From positions 1-11,985 of the forward strand of contig DCFQ01000014.1 in assembly GCA_002319915.1 (NCBI GenBank): DNA of 11,985 nucleotides, given 5' to 3'. Shown here in pieces: positions 1 through 7,547 of this stretch. The notes beneath the pieces are model-generated. The model worked only from the letters and a program-made list of their open reading frames with translations. It made no database searches and was not told the origin of the DNA. Each line of letters starts with the position of its first letter. Positions within the stretch are counted from its first letter, which is position 1. This stretch comes from Bacteroidales bacterium UBA1800 (GTDB lineage: Bacteria; Bacteroidota; Bacteroidia; Bacteroidales; VadinHA17). The translations under genes were made by a program, and so were the position numbers.

Positions 1-375
1 GATATTCTCTTCGCCAACGAAATGGAGGCAAAAGCTTTTACCGGTCATGAGCCGGAAAAGGCAGTGGAATCACTCTCGGCTTCGAGCGAAACCGTCATTC
101 TTAAGGTAGGGGCCGATGGTTCCTGGCTCCGGCGCGGTGAGGAGCTGATAAGGGTCAGTTCCACTCCCGTCACTGTTAACGATACAACCGGCGCAGGGGA
201 TCTCTATGCCGCCGGTTTTCTCTACGGGCTCGCGAGGGGCCTATCCCTGGAGAAATGCGGGCTCATTGCTTCACTCATGGCCGGTAAGGTAATCGAGATC
301 GTAGGCGCCAGGATGAGCAACGAAAAGTTCGCAGAAATAAAGCAGGCCATAAAAACCATTATCACCGAAGGATAG
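1..375 (+). CDS. PfkB/ribokinase-family kinase, C-terminal part (5' end outside window)
   Basis: This is the last 124 residues of a PfkB-family sugar or nucleoside kinase, a cytoplasmic ATP-dependent phosphotransferase. The reading frame is open from base 1, so the N-terminal substrate-binding half is missing. Visible signatures are the ANEMEA segment near the left edge (the family's NE motif), the strand VILKVGADG, and the second PfkB signature NDTTGAGDLYAAGF around partial residues 60-73. The Asp of GAGD (partial residue 67) is the expected catalytic base and the Gly run before it forms the anion hole. The ending CGLIASLMAGKVIEIVGA is typical of the adenosine-kinase/sugar-kinase branch. The substrate cannot be decided from this half. 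The M28 peptidase starts 32 bp downstream on the same strand, so the two may be co-transcribed. The family call is firm; the exact substrate is open. Confidence 0.9.
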   Translation, partial: DILFANEMEAKAFTGHEPEKAVESLSASSETVILKVGADGSWLRRGEELIRVSSTPVTVNDTTGAGDLYAAGFLYGLARGLSLEKCGLIASLMAGKVIEIVGARMSNEKFAEIKQAIKTIITEG

Positions 376-407
376 TTGCCCTCAACCACTGTTCTTCCTT
401 TAACCAT

Positions 408-1499
408 ATGAGAAATACCTTACTGCTTTCTGCCCTTTATTTACTGCTCACCCTTGCGGTTCAGGGACAGATCCCCGATAGCTCCCCCATTGCCGATACA
501 GCAGGCCTGCGGATAATGATCAGCCGCCTTTCTTCGGCCCGCATGGAAGGCCGCGAGGCAGGTACCAGAGGAGCGGCACGTGCAGCCGGATATATTGCAG
601 GCCTCATGAAGAAGGCAGGCCTTGAACCCTACCCGGAAAGCCATTCGATCAGGGCACAGGATCAGGAAAGAACAGGATCGTGGTTCCAGTCATTTAAGCT
701 CATCAGGTGCCCTTTGCCGGCCAAAGACTCCATTTCCCTTCCCGACAGCGGTGACATTTACGGACCCGTCTATGAAGACGGTGACTATTATCTTGCAGGC
801 GATACTCTGATCGACGGAAGCAAGGTCAGGATCGATACTGTTACTGCGATTAATGTCGTGGGGATCCTTAAGGGTAAAGACACCAGCCGCAATATCATTA
901 TTGGAGCGCATTACGACCACCTCGGGGTTCACCAGGGGATGGTGTTTCCCGGGGCCGACGATAACGCTTCAGGGGTTGCAGGGATCATCGCGCTGGCAAG
1001 GTACTGGTCGGGAATAAACGGACAACCTCCTTGCAACCTGATCTTCGCTGCATGGAGTGCCGAAGAGAAGGGTGAACTGGGAAGCAAGTACTTTGTTAAC
1101 AGGTTCAATCCCGGTCCCGGCAGGATTTTATGCTATTTCAACCTTGATATGGTTTCCGGCAGCGCTCCGGAGGACAGTTCCCGCAGGCAACTGAGCATAG
1201 GCACGATGCCATCAGGTGAATGGATGCGGCGGATGGCGTCGGAGATAAACAGGAGCCTGGGATTGCTGTTCGATTTGGACCTCTGGGATGTCACCGGCCA
1301 TTCGGGCAGCGACTACAAATACTTCAGCCTGGCAGGGATCCCGATAATGACTTTCTTTTCAGGCTTCACATCGTATTACCATACACCTGGTGATACCATC
1401 CTGAGAAGCGATGTCACGAAGATGACAAAGATCCTGGATCTCGTCAATCAGTGCATCATCGGGGTTTTGAGCACATCAGGGGGAGCGATCAGGCCTTGA
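408..1499 (+). CDS. Secreted M28-family zinc aminopeptidase
   Basis: This 363-residue protein is an exported M28-family (aminopeptidase S/Y-like) di-zinc exopeptidase. A signal peptide with a hydrophobic core spans about residues 4-18, with probable cleavage near VQG-Q. The mature start carries the usual GREAGTRGAARAAGYIA segment (about 48-64). All five expected zinc ligands can be placed: His168 (GAHYDH), bridging Asp185 (GADDNASG), Glu220 with neighbouring general base Glu219 (WSAEEKG), Asp247 (FNLDM) and His325 (YYHTPGD). It should remove N-terminal residues from peptides in the periplasm or outside the cell; specificity is not readable. The ATG at 408 has no Shine-Dalgarno, which is normal in Bacteroidota. 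Its 3' end overlaps the convergent racemase gene by 11 bp. Residues about 85-150 form an insert that I cannot assign to a known domain. Confidence 0.93.
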   Translation: MRNTLLLSALYLLLTLAVQGQIPDSSPIADTAGLRIMISRLSSARMEGREAGTRGAARAAGYIAGLMKKAGLEPYPESHSIRAQDQERTGSWFQSFKLIRCPLPAKDSISLPDSGDIYGPVYEDGDYYLAGDTLIDGSKVRIDTVTAINVVGILKGKDTSRNIIIGAHYDHLGVHQGMVFPGADDNASGVAGIIALARYWSGINGQPPCNLIFAAWSAEEKGELGSKYFVNRFNPGPGRILCYFNLDMVSGSAPEDSSRRQLSIGTMPSGEWMRRMASEINRSLGLLFDLDLWDVTGHSGSDYKYFSLAGIPIMTFFSGFTSYYHTPGDTILRSDVTKMTKILDLVNQCIIGVLSTSGGAIRP

Positions 1500-2598
1500 A
1501 GGCTTCGCTTCTGACTGTCACAAAATCAAGCATTTTCATGTTGACATCCACGCCAATCCCTGGCCTTCGGGGGACGTCCATGGTTCCGTCAGAATTAACC
1601 ACAAACTCAGGCTCGACAATATCCTGTTTGTAATATCTTTTACTTGCTGAGATATCACCCGGCAGGGTAAAGTTATGGAGGGAAGCAAGCGCTACATTCC
1701 CCGCCCTCCCGATGCCCGATTCAAGCATCCCGCCATGCCATACCGGAATATTTTTTGACGCGCAGTAATCATGTATCATCTTCGATTCGGTGAAACCGCC
1801 GACACGGCCCGGCTTGATATTGATCACCCGGCAGCTGTCAAGTTCGATGGCTGCCCTTGCATCATCCAGGGAATGAATGCTTTCATCAAGGCATACAGGG
1901 GTTTTCATCTCACGCTGTAGCTTGGCATGATCAAAAATATCTTCATACCCCAGGGGCTGTTCGATAAGGATAAGGTTAAAGTCATCCATCTGCCTGAAGA
2001 TGTCGATATCCTCCAGCTCATAAGCGGAATTTGCATCTACCTGGAGCGGCAGCTCCGGGAACTCCTTCCTGAGGGCTTTGACAAACTTCAGATCCAGTCC
2101 CGGGGAGATCTTGATCTTGATCCTTCTGTAGCCCTCGGCAAGGTATCCTTCCACCTTCCTGACAAGCGCCTGCTCCGATTCCTGGATCCCGATGCTCACC
2201 CCGACGGGCACCTTGTCCCTCACTCCGCCCAGCATTTCCGAAAGTGATATCCCGCGCCCTTTGGCAAATGCATCCCACAAAGCAGCTTCAAGCCCTGCTT
2301 TTGCCATCATGTGCCCTCTTACCCTCGAGCAGGCTTTAATTGCCTCATCAACTCCCGAAAGCTCTTTCCCAAGAATCGAAGGGATAAGAAAATCCTTAAG
2401 GATGTGCCAGGCAGTCTGGACCGTCTCATAGGAATAAAAGGGTGTCCCTTCTGCCACGCTTTCACCCCAGCCCTTGATGCCGCCGGCATCGATACTGACG
2501 ATAATGTGTTCCTCATCATATTCCGTTCCCATCGAGGTAACGAACGGACTCACCAGGTCCATTTTGATATGCCTTAATTCTATCCTGTCAATTCTCAT
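1489..2598 (-). CDS. menC: o-Succinylbenzoate synthase / N-succinylamino acid racemase (enolase superfamily)
   Basis: This 369-residue cytoplasmic enzyme belongs to the muconate-lactonizing subgroup of the enolase superfamily. A capping domain (about 1-125) precedes a beta-barrel with every catalytic element: the KxK pair Lys161/Lys163, metal ligands Asp188 (QVDAN), Glu213 (IEQPL) and Asp238 (CLDES), opposing Lys262 (NIKPGRVGG), and GGMLESGIGR at 289-298. Spacing and length fit the NSAR/OSBS type known from Amycolatopsis and Geobacillus. Arg265, three residues after the second catalytic Lys, matches a position (R266 in the Amycolatopsis enzyme) associated with N-succinylamino acid racemase activity. 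Family members dehydrate SHCHC to o-succinylbenzoate for menaquinone, racemize N-succinylamino acids, or do both. No other menaquinone gene is visible, and the upstream neighbour is a dipeptidase, so racemase activity is plausible. The gene starts 27 bp after the C69 stop and is probably co-transcribed with it. The menC symbol is tentative. Confidence 0.85.
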   Translation of the reverse strand: MRIDRIELRHIKMDLVSPFVTSMGTEYDEEHIIVSIDAGGIKGWGESVAEGTPFYSYETVQTAWHILKDFLIPSILGKELSGVDEAIKACSRVRGHMMAKAGLEAALWDAFAKGRGISLSEMLGGVRDKVPVGVSIGIQESEQALVRKVEGYLAEGYRRIKIKISPGLDLKFVKALRKEFPELPLQVDANSAYELEDIDIFRQMDDFNLILIEQPLGYEDIFDHAKLQREMKTPVCLDESIHSLDDARAAIELDSCRVINIKPGRVGGFTESKMIHDYCASKNIPVWHGGMLESGIGRAGNVALASLHNFTLPGDISASKRYYKQDIVEPEFVVNSDGTMDVPRRPGIGVDVNMKMLDFVTVRSEAFKA

Positions 2599-2625
2599 AT
2601 AAATCAGATTTAAATGATTGCGTAT

Positions 2626-4269
2626 TCAAAAACCCATTCCGAATATCGTCCAGAATGTCCCCTTCAGCTCCTGCCATCTTTTTATTGCTGCATTTGCAAA
2701 ATCGTTTGTGTAGCTGGTCACATATTGCCTGGCTTCCCCGTTCCTGCCCTGTTTCACGAGTTCCGTCACTTTTCCCTCAACCGCCGGAAGCTCTGAGAAT
2801 GCCTTGTCTTCAAGCTGTTTCACCGCCGGTTCGATGATCTTCCTGCCTCTTTCCCATCGGATCTCAGCGAGCCTGTTGGTTTCGCGGAACGACCAGACTG
2901 CGGCCTCCGGGTTATATTGCAGCTGACCGCAGTGGCGGAAAGACTCCGGGAGCCTCTGCACCCCTGAAAAAACCGGGATCCTCGGGCTGAGGGCAGGGTT
3001 ATCGAAGGAGAGCCATGCAACAGCCCCAACCTCATCCGGCAGCCAGCTGCGGCACTGGATAACATGTGAATAGGAGCACCAGTCCTGAGCAATGCAGTAT
3101 TTGAACTCAACAACTCCCGGTTTCAGCTGATTGAGAAGCTCCCTGAGATCACTTCCCATCCAGCTGCTTGCGGCGGGCGACTTAACGGGCCTCGTTACCT
3201 CCTCCCCTTTATCATTACGTATGGTCCTGCTGACAACCAGGTTTTTTGTCATATCCAGCGGGGTGCCTTCGTAAGTTTCCCTGAAAAGGCTGAAAATGTC
3301 GCGCACGGAAAGCTTTCTGTCGGGTTTCACCGAAAAAGGGATCTCGGTCGAATCTTCCGAGACCCTGAGATCAGGATCGAGGGTTTTCAGCACGAACAAT
3401 TCGCGCGTCCCGTATGCCCTTCCATAGGAGCTTATAACCTTCCAGAACTTCAGTGGTTCCTTTCCGTCCCAGTAACCGAGGTCCCTTGCAGTCTTCTTAA
3501 GTCCTGTGCTGTAAATAAAAAGGTCAGGGTTATTGAAATCGATGGCCGAAATCCTTGGCATATTGGCGGAAATGCCGACCTGGTCATCCGGGATCCTGGC
3601 TGCACACCAGAGTGCTGAGGGCCTCCCTTTGCCGGAACCCGAGATCTCAAGCTGCCACACCTCCTTTGTATCTGCAATCGTAATGCATTCGGCATAATCG
3701 CCGTAACCATACTGTTCGGCAAGCTTTCCTATCAGGGCTATCGCCTCGCGTGCTCTGGAACAGCGCTGCAGGGCAATTTTTTCGAGTTCTTCTATATAGA
3801 AGATCCCTTCACTGTTCCTTAGTTCCTTCCGGCCTTCAATGGTCGTCTCACCAATGGCCAGCTGCTTTTCATTGAGGCAGGGGTAGGCAGTGTTAAGGAA
3901 TGAAAAAGTCTCTTCAGCCTCAGGTATCTCGCCGGTTCTTCTCACGTTTCCCGTATCGCTGTTTGTTTTGGCAGGAGCCAGAACACCTGTAAATGTTGCA
4001 TGCTTGGTGCCGGGAACATATTTCATATGAGGGAATATTTCGACCCAGGTCCTGTAAGGTCCGTCGCAGGTGTGGGAAGTAATCACCGAACCGTCGGTAG
4101 TGGCAAGCCTTCCCGCCATGATGCTGGTGCAGCTCCCGAGGTGAGTACCACCCTCCCGGTCGGGGCCGGAGGGCAGCTGCTGGGCCGATGCCGGCAGATA
4201 CAATACCAGGATCCAGATCCATGGCAGGAATATTATGGCGAGTGATTTTTTCATTTGGGCAGGTTTCAT
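2626..4269 (-). CDS. Secreted C69-family dipeptidase
   Basis: This roughly 547-residue protein is a peptidase family C69 (formerly U34) dipeptidase, an N-terminal-nucleophile-type cysteine hydrolase that cleaves dipeptides. The N-terminus is a signal peptide (MKK start, long hydrophobic run, cleavage near ASA-QQ at about residue 30), so it acts in the periplasm or outside the cell, unlike cytoplasmic PepD of lactobacilli. The presumed nucleophile is Cys47 in the block GSCTSIMAGRLATTDGSVITSH, followed by the conserved CDG at 68-70. Further family hallmarks are IGETTIEGRKEL (about 139-150), YGYGDYAECITIADTKEVW (about 187-205) and VGISANMPRI (about 231-240). The frame extends upstream to a TTG at 4296, but I prefer the ATG at 4269, directly after an A-rich TATAAAA. 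A second ATG at 4254 also gives a good signal peptide. It probably forms an operon with the downstream racemase. Confidence 0.92.
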   Translation of the reverse strand: MKPAQMKKSLAIIFLPWIWILVLYLPASAQQLPSGPDREGGTHLGSCTSIMAGRLATTDGSVITSHTCDGPYRTWVEIFPHMKYVPGTKHATFTGVLAPAKTNSDTGNVRRTGEIPEAEETFSFLNTAYPCLNEKQLAIGETTIEGRKELRNSEGIFYIEELEKIALQRCSRAREAIALIGKLAEQYGYGDYAECITIADTKEVWQLEISGSGKGRPSALWCAARIPDDQVGISANMPRISAIDFNNPDLFIYSTGLKKTARDLGYWDGKEPLKFWKVISSYGRAYGTRELFVLKTLDPDLRVSEDSTEIPFSVKPDRKLSVRDIFSLFRETYEGTPLDMTKNLVVSRTIRNDKGEEVTRPVKSPAASSWMGSDLRELLNQLKPGVVEFKYCIAQDWCSYSHVIQCRSWLPDEVGAVAWLSFDNPALSPRIPVFSGVQRLPESFRHCGQLQYNPEAAVWSFRETNRLAEIRWERGRKIIEPAVKQLEDKAFSELPAVEGKVTELVKQGRNGEARQYVTSYTNDFANAAIKRWQELKGTFWTIFGMGF

Positions 4270-4302
4270 TTTTATAAAAGTATGCAATTCACCCAAGACT
4301 TA

Positions 4303-4310
4303 CAAATTAA
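4303..4310 (-). promoter_or_regulatory. Candidate Bacteroidota -7 box for the C69 dipeptidase operon
   Basis: On the minus strand this reads TTAATTTG, one mismatch from the Bacteroidota -7 consensus TAnnTTTG. It would place transcription start near 4296, giving a leader of about 27 nt before the ATG at 4269. No convincing -33 TTTG is visible upstream, so this is a weak call. Confidence 0.25.
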
Positions 4311-4397
4311 CCGGCTGCAGGTAAGGCGGTTTCAGGACCTGAATGAACTTCAGCCACTCTGCTTTGTTACAGGATAAACTGAATTCACAGGACCTCC

Positions 4398-5390
4398 ATG
4401 ATACATAAACTCTATCACCCTGAGATTTTTCAGGGCTCTGTCAGGAAGAAACATTATTTCGAAGGATGGTATTTCAAGCATATTTCACCTGACCAGGCAA
4501 AAGTCATTTCATTTATTCCCGGGATCTCCATCGACGGGCACGACACCCATGCGTTTGTGCAGGTGCTGAACGGAATAACCGGCAATTCCAGCTATATCAG
4601 GTATCCGATAAATGAATTCAAATGGAACAGGAAGAAAATGAATTTCAGGATAGGCACGTCTGAATTTACCCCGGAATATATCAGGCTGGATATTGTAAGT
4701 GATGGCGTATCGATCGGCGGGCAGATTGAATACCGAAATTCCATAAAGTATCCGGGCAGCCTTATTTCGCCCGGAATAATGGGGTGGTACTCGTTTGTAC
4801 CGTTTATGGAATGCAATCATGGCATCGTGTCGGTGCTTCACGACCTCTCGGGGAAAATTTCAATTAACGGGGAATTCACTGATTTCACCGGCGGCAAAGG
4901 CTATTCAGAAAAGGATTGGGGAGTCTCATTCCCGGAATGCTGGATCTGGATCCAAAGCTGCAATTTCCCGGAGCGCGATGTTTCGTTCTGCTTTTCGGTG
5001 GCTAAGATCCCGTGGCTCGGAAGCCACTTCACCGGATTCATCTGTTTCATCTACCTCATGAAGCGATTTTTCCTGTTCTCCACTTACAACGGCTCGGTAA
5101 TTGAAAGGGTGCAGAGGGACAAGGAAAAGATCGGCATTGCGCTAAAGAACAAAAAGCACCATCTTGAATTCGAAGTCCGGAAGAACTCGTTCGGTGAGCT
5201 TGCCGCCCCGGTATCGGGGAAAATGTCCAGGCTGATCCGGGAAAGCATTGACTCAGAAGTCGTGGTTCGTCTTTCGGAGGCTTCCGGAAATCTTATTTAC
5301 TCGGGGAAAGGGGAGAAAGCGGGCTTTGAGATCGAGGAAAAGATATTCGATTATCTTATCCCGGATAGTCCCCCGGCTGAACAGCCCTGA
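4398..5390 (+). CDS. Tocopherol-cyclase-like (lipocalin-fold) protein
   Basis: This 330-residue protein shows the hallmarks of the tocopherol cyclase-like family (Pfam Tocopherol_cycl). KKHYFEGWYFKHIS lies near the N-terminus (17-30), PGIMGWYSFVPFMECNHG in the middle (125-142), and the family's most diagnostic block GYSEKDWGVSFPECWIWIQ at 168-186, followed by CNF. There is no signal peptide, so it is probably cytoplasmic or membrane-associated. The hydrophobic stretch FTGFICFIYL (211-220) is too short for a convincing membrane helix. In plants and cyanobacteria the family closes the chromanol ring of tocopherols. In heterotrophic bacteria the substrate is unknown, and an amphipathic lipid or quinone ligand is only a guess. 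An AGGA at 4389-4392 sits 5 nt before the ATG, one of the few Shine-Dalgarno-like sites here. The gene ends 11 bp from the end of the convergent AcvB/VirJ-like gene. The family call is good; the function is unknown. Confidence 0.8.
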   Translation: MIHKLYHPEIFQGSVRKKHYFEGWYFKHISPDQAKVISFIPGISIDGHDTHAFVQVLNGITGNSSYIRYPINEFKWNRKKMNFRIGTSEFTPEYIRLDIVSDGVSIGGQIEYRNSIKYPGSLISPGIMGWYSFVPFMECNHGIVSVLHDLSGKISINGEFTDFTGGKGYSEKDWGVSFPECWIWIQSCNFPERDVSFCFSVAKIPWLGSHFTGFICFIYLMKRFFLFSTYNGSVIERVQRDKEKIGIALKNKKHHLEFEVRKNSFGELAAPVSGKMSRLIRESIDSEVVVRLSEASGNLIYSGKGEKAGFEIEEKIFDYLIPDSPPAEQP

Positions 5391-5401
5391 AAAGCAAATC
5401 A

Positions 5402-6856
5402 TCAGAAGATCTTCGCTTCCTCTAATTTCCCGATGATGAGAGCCGCATTCCCGTTATAATGGTGGTCCCCGGGAACAGATATGAATTTTACCCCGCTATT
5501 TCTCAGCTGATCAGGCATGACTGAATGTTCCTCGTCCCCGAGTACGATCACTTGGAGGGCGTCCGTGTCTTTTTTCATCTCCGGGATCACTTCGTATGAA
5601 TTTTTCCTGTTGCCAAGGCCCAGCATGTTCGTTATATGGATTTCGAAATCGGTATTGGTTTCAGGCGAAAGCATGACCAATGACTTTACCCTCTCCCTGA
5701 TATCCCGGGGAAGGCGGTCATAGATGAACGGGAGTATTTCAGCTCCCTGTGAATAGCCGAAAAGAATGATCCGACTCCTGTTCAGTTTTTCTCCATAGTA
5801 CCTGGCAATCTCTGAAATATCCGCTGCAGCCTCTTCGGGTGTTTTCCTCGACCAGAGGTATTTCTTCGTATCAATTCCGACGACAGGGATTCCAAAGTTG
5901 CCAAGATGGCCTGACAGGGAGTCCTCAAATCCGTACCATCCTCCGTCGCCCGAGAACATAATTGCCATCAGCTCGCTTTCTGTCCCCTGTTTCTCCCTGA
6001 TCACTTTCAGCGGCAATTGTGAAAGGCTGCCGGCCGCAAGCGTATCCTCCCTTGCTGCGGCCTCGCGGTTGTTACTTTTAATAAGATCTGCGTACGCATC
6101 TTTCCATTGTGGCATAAAATTGCCCCAGATGGCAAATCCGTGCCCCACCTTGTCGAGTGCGACAAGACGGGCATTCGCCGTTGTTTTGATAAAATCCTCG
6201 ACCGTCCTGAAATCACACACTTTGTCAACCCTCCCCTGAAGGACTATCCAGGGATTGCCAAGCCTGGCATCGGGCAGAAGAAGATAGCTCTTCCCCTCTT
6301 TGAGTACATTCTCCCTGAGGCCGCCAGTTTCACACAGCTTCTTTGGGAGTTCGATGTCAGGGCAAAAACCAAGCGAGATCCCCCCGATGAATGTTCCCGG
6401 GCGTGCCTGGGAAAGGATCCCGTAAACCAGTGTCGCACCGCTGGAATAACCCATCAGCACCGGCGGAGTGTACCGGCTGAATCCGAACCTGCGCTCCACT
6501 GCTGAAGCAAGCTCGACATAATCGGAAAAAACATGGTAACAGTCTGATTTCATCTCCCTCAGGTGCCTGAAATAAGCTAATATATCGACCCCTGCAACAA
6601 CCGCCCCTGATTTTGCAAACTCCCTCGCAAATTCAGGTACTCCGAATTTCCATCCGCCATCGCCGGAGATCATTATGATGAGATCCTCCCCCTCCCGGAC
6701 CTTGCCGGAATAAAGGAATACCTTCCCGAACGGGTATACCGTTGCCGTATCCATCGTTACCTGCTGGCCCGGCACTGCAGCACCCAGGAAGATGAACGGC
6801 ACAGCAATCGCTAGCTTCCTGATAGGGTCAATCATTCCTGAAATAATTGTTTTCAT
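5402..6856 (-). CDS. Exported two-domain AcvB/VirJ-family alpha/beta hydrolase
   Basis: This 484-residue protein is two tandem alpha/beta-hydrolase domains of the VirJ/AcvB type behind an N-terminal signal sequence (hydrophobic about 14-28, cleavage near VPG-QQ). Each half begins with the family motif SGDGGW (64-69 and 302-307). Each has a nucleophile elbow: GYSSGA with Ser138, and GYSQGA with Ser369. Candidate acid and His residues are Asp211 and His239 in the first half, and Asp441 or Glu442 with His465/His466 (GDHHYNG) in the second. The second half carries the very VirJ-like stretch GIDTKKYLWSRKTPEE (about 328-342). Agrobacterium AcvB is a periplasmic lysyl-phosphatidylglycerol hydrolase and VirJ its Ti-plasmid relative. 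Action on an aminoacylated or other envelope lipid is therefore plausible but unproven. No MprF/LpiA-type synthase lies in the window. The start at 6856 lacks a Shine-Dalgarno; an in-frame ATG seven codons later is less likely. Confidence 0.87.
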   Translation of the reverse strand: MKTIISGMIDPIRKLAIAVPFIFLGAAVPGQQVTMDTATVYPFGKVFLYSGKVREGEDLIIMISGDGGWKFGVPEFAREFAKSGAVVAGVDILAYFRHLREMKSDCYHVFSDYVELASAVERRFGFSRYTPPVLMGYSSGATLVYGILSQARPGTFIGGISLGFCPDIELPKKLCETGGLRENVLKEGKSYLLLPDARLGNPWIVLQGRVDKVCDFRTVEDFIKTTANARLVALDKVGHGFAIWGNFMPQWKDAYADLIKSNNREAAAREDTLAAGSLSQLPLKVIREKQGTESELMAIMFSGDGGWYGFEDSLSGHLGNFGIPVVGIDTKKYLWSRKTPEEAAADISEIARYYGEKLNRSRIILFGYSQGAEILPFIYDRLPRDIRERVKSLVMLSPETNTDFEIHITNMLGLGNRKNSYEVIPEMKKDTDALQVIVLGDEEHSVMPDQLRNSGVKFISVPGDHHYNGNAALIIGKLEEAKIF

Positions 6857-6912
6857 TTTGCAGAAAGGTCTTATATTGGCTCCGGCACGACTGATGAATA
6901 AAAACAGACGCT

Positions 6913-6920
6913 CAAAATTA
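6913..6920 (-). promoter_or_regulatory. Candidate Bacteroidota -7 box for the AcvB/VirJ-like gene
   Basis: The minus strand reads TAATTTTG, an exact match to the Bacteroidota -7 consensus TAnnTTTG. It would start transcription near 6906 and leave a leader of about 50 nt before the ATG at 6856. The -33 element is not clear in the AT-rich sequence upstream, so this is moderate evidence only. Confidence 0.4.
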
Positions 6921-6956
6921 AGATGGAATTTTTAAATTATTGTGAACCTTTTCTAC

Positions 6957-6964
6957 TAAATTTT
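6957..6964 (+). promoter_or_regulatory. Candidate -7 box for the haem protein gene in an AT-rich divergent spacer
   Basis: The spacer 6857-7000 between two divergent genes is markedly AT-rich on its right side. TAAATTTT matches TAnnTTTG except for the last base and would give a leader of about 30 nt to the ATG at 7001. No good -33 TTTG lies at the usual distance, and chance matches are likely in such AT-rich DNA. Confidence 0.2.
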
Positions 6965-7000
6965 TCTCTAAGTATTTATAATCCTAAAACTTCATGAATC

Positions 7001-7396
7001 ATGAAAAGAGTTGCCAGATCCTTCTTATTCTTCACTGGAGTTGCATCAGCATTGTTTTTCCTTAACACAATGCCGCTCAATGCCCAGGAAGGAAAGCCTC
7101 AAAACACCTCAATTCCAGACAGCCTGAATATGCTTTTCCATAAATCGTGTATTTCCTGCCATGGCAGCAAGGGAGAACTGATGTCCAAATCGCTCCTGAA
7201 CTTCGACAAATGGCAGAATTACAGCGACTCTAAAAAGATTGACAAGGCAGCCATGATTTGTAAAATGCTCACAAAGGGAGAAATGCCTCCAAAGGCGGTC
7301 AGGGATTCGAAGCCTGAACTGGTCCCTACGAAGGAGCAGGTCGATGCCATCTGTAAATGGGCCTCGGTGCTTAAGGCACCCGGGACGGCAGAATAA
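7001..7396 (+). CDS. Small secreted haem-binding (c-type cytochrome-like) protein
   Basis: This 131-residue exported protein has one covalent haem site. The signal peptide has a basic MKR start, a hydrophobic core at about 8-22 and cleavage near LNA-QE at residue 28. The haem motif CxxCH is Cys50, Cys53 and His54 (SCISCHGSKG). Met95 in KGEMPPK is the likely axial ligand. The order CxxCH, then LNFDKW (66-71), GEMPPK, and a final helix with W120 resembles the haem-binding domain family Haem_bd (PF14376) rather than classical class I cytochrome c. The segment after CxxCH is shorter than usual in that family. Two extra cysteines, Cys87 and Cys118, could form a disulfide. It should act as a periplasmic electron carrier or sensor. 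No partner oxidoreductase lies nearby, so its pathway is unknown. It is divergent from the AcvB/VirJ-like gene. Confidence 0.85.
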   Translation: MKRVARSFLFFTGVASALFFLNTMPLNAQEGKPQNTSIPDSLNMLFHKSCISCHGSKGELMSKSLLNFDKWQNYSDSKKIDKAAMICKMLTKGEMPPKAVRDSKPELVPTKEQVDAICKWASVLKAPGTAE

Positions 7397-7515
7397 GCAG
7401 GGCCGGGGGGGTATCGTTGTATCATTAGCCGGGATTCTTTTTCGTGGCTTGCTGTGGCTTTTATTGCCATCGAGAACAGGGGCCTGATTGAAATATTATA
7501 TATTCCGTCCTGATT

Positions 7516-7547
7516 TTTGGATAATTTATTCCGGTGCGCTTCGTTTA
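7516..7547 (+). promoter_or_regulatory. Candidate Bacteroidota promoter upstream of the membrane protein gene
   Basis: TTTG at 7516-7519 is followed after 20 bp by TTCGTTTA at 7540-7547, two mismatches from TAnnTTTG. The spacing fits Bacteroidota sigma-factor promoters, and the implied leader is about 45 nt before the ATG at 7599. It lies in the roughly 200-bp gap 7397-7598, in which I see no gene and no clear terminator. Confidence 0.22.

Noticed and set aside
1927..2247. Plus-strand open frame of 106 codons within the enolase gene
   Set aside because: It is antisense to the catalytic barrel region and shows no motif; a shadow.
6107..6505. Plus-strand open frame of 132 codons inside the AcvB/VirJ-like gene
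   Set aside because: It lies wholly antisense to a gene with two clear hydrolase domains, has no recognisable motif, and its composition is that of a shadow frame.
5402..6856. Type IV secretion or virulence locus suggested by the VirJ similarity
   Set aside because: No VirB/VirD or conjugation gene is present. The similarity reflects the enzyme family, and AcvB-type proteins are chromosomal lipid hydrolases.
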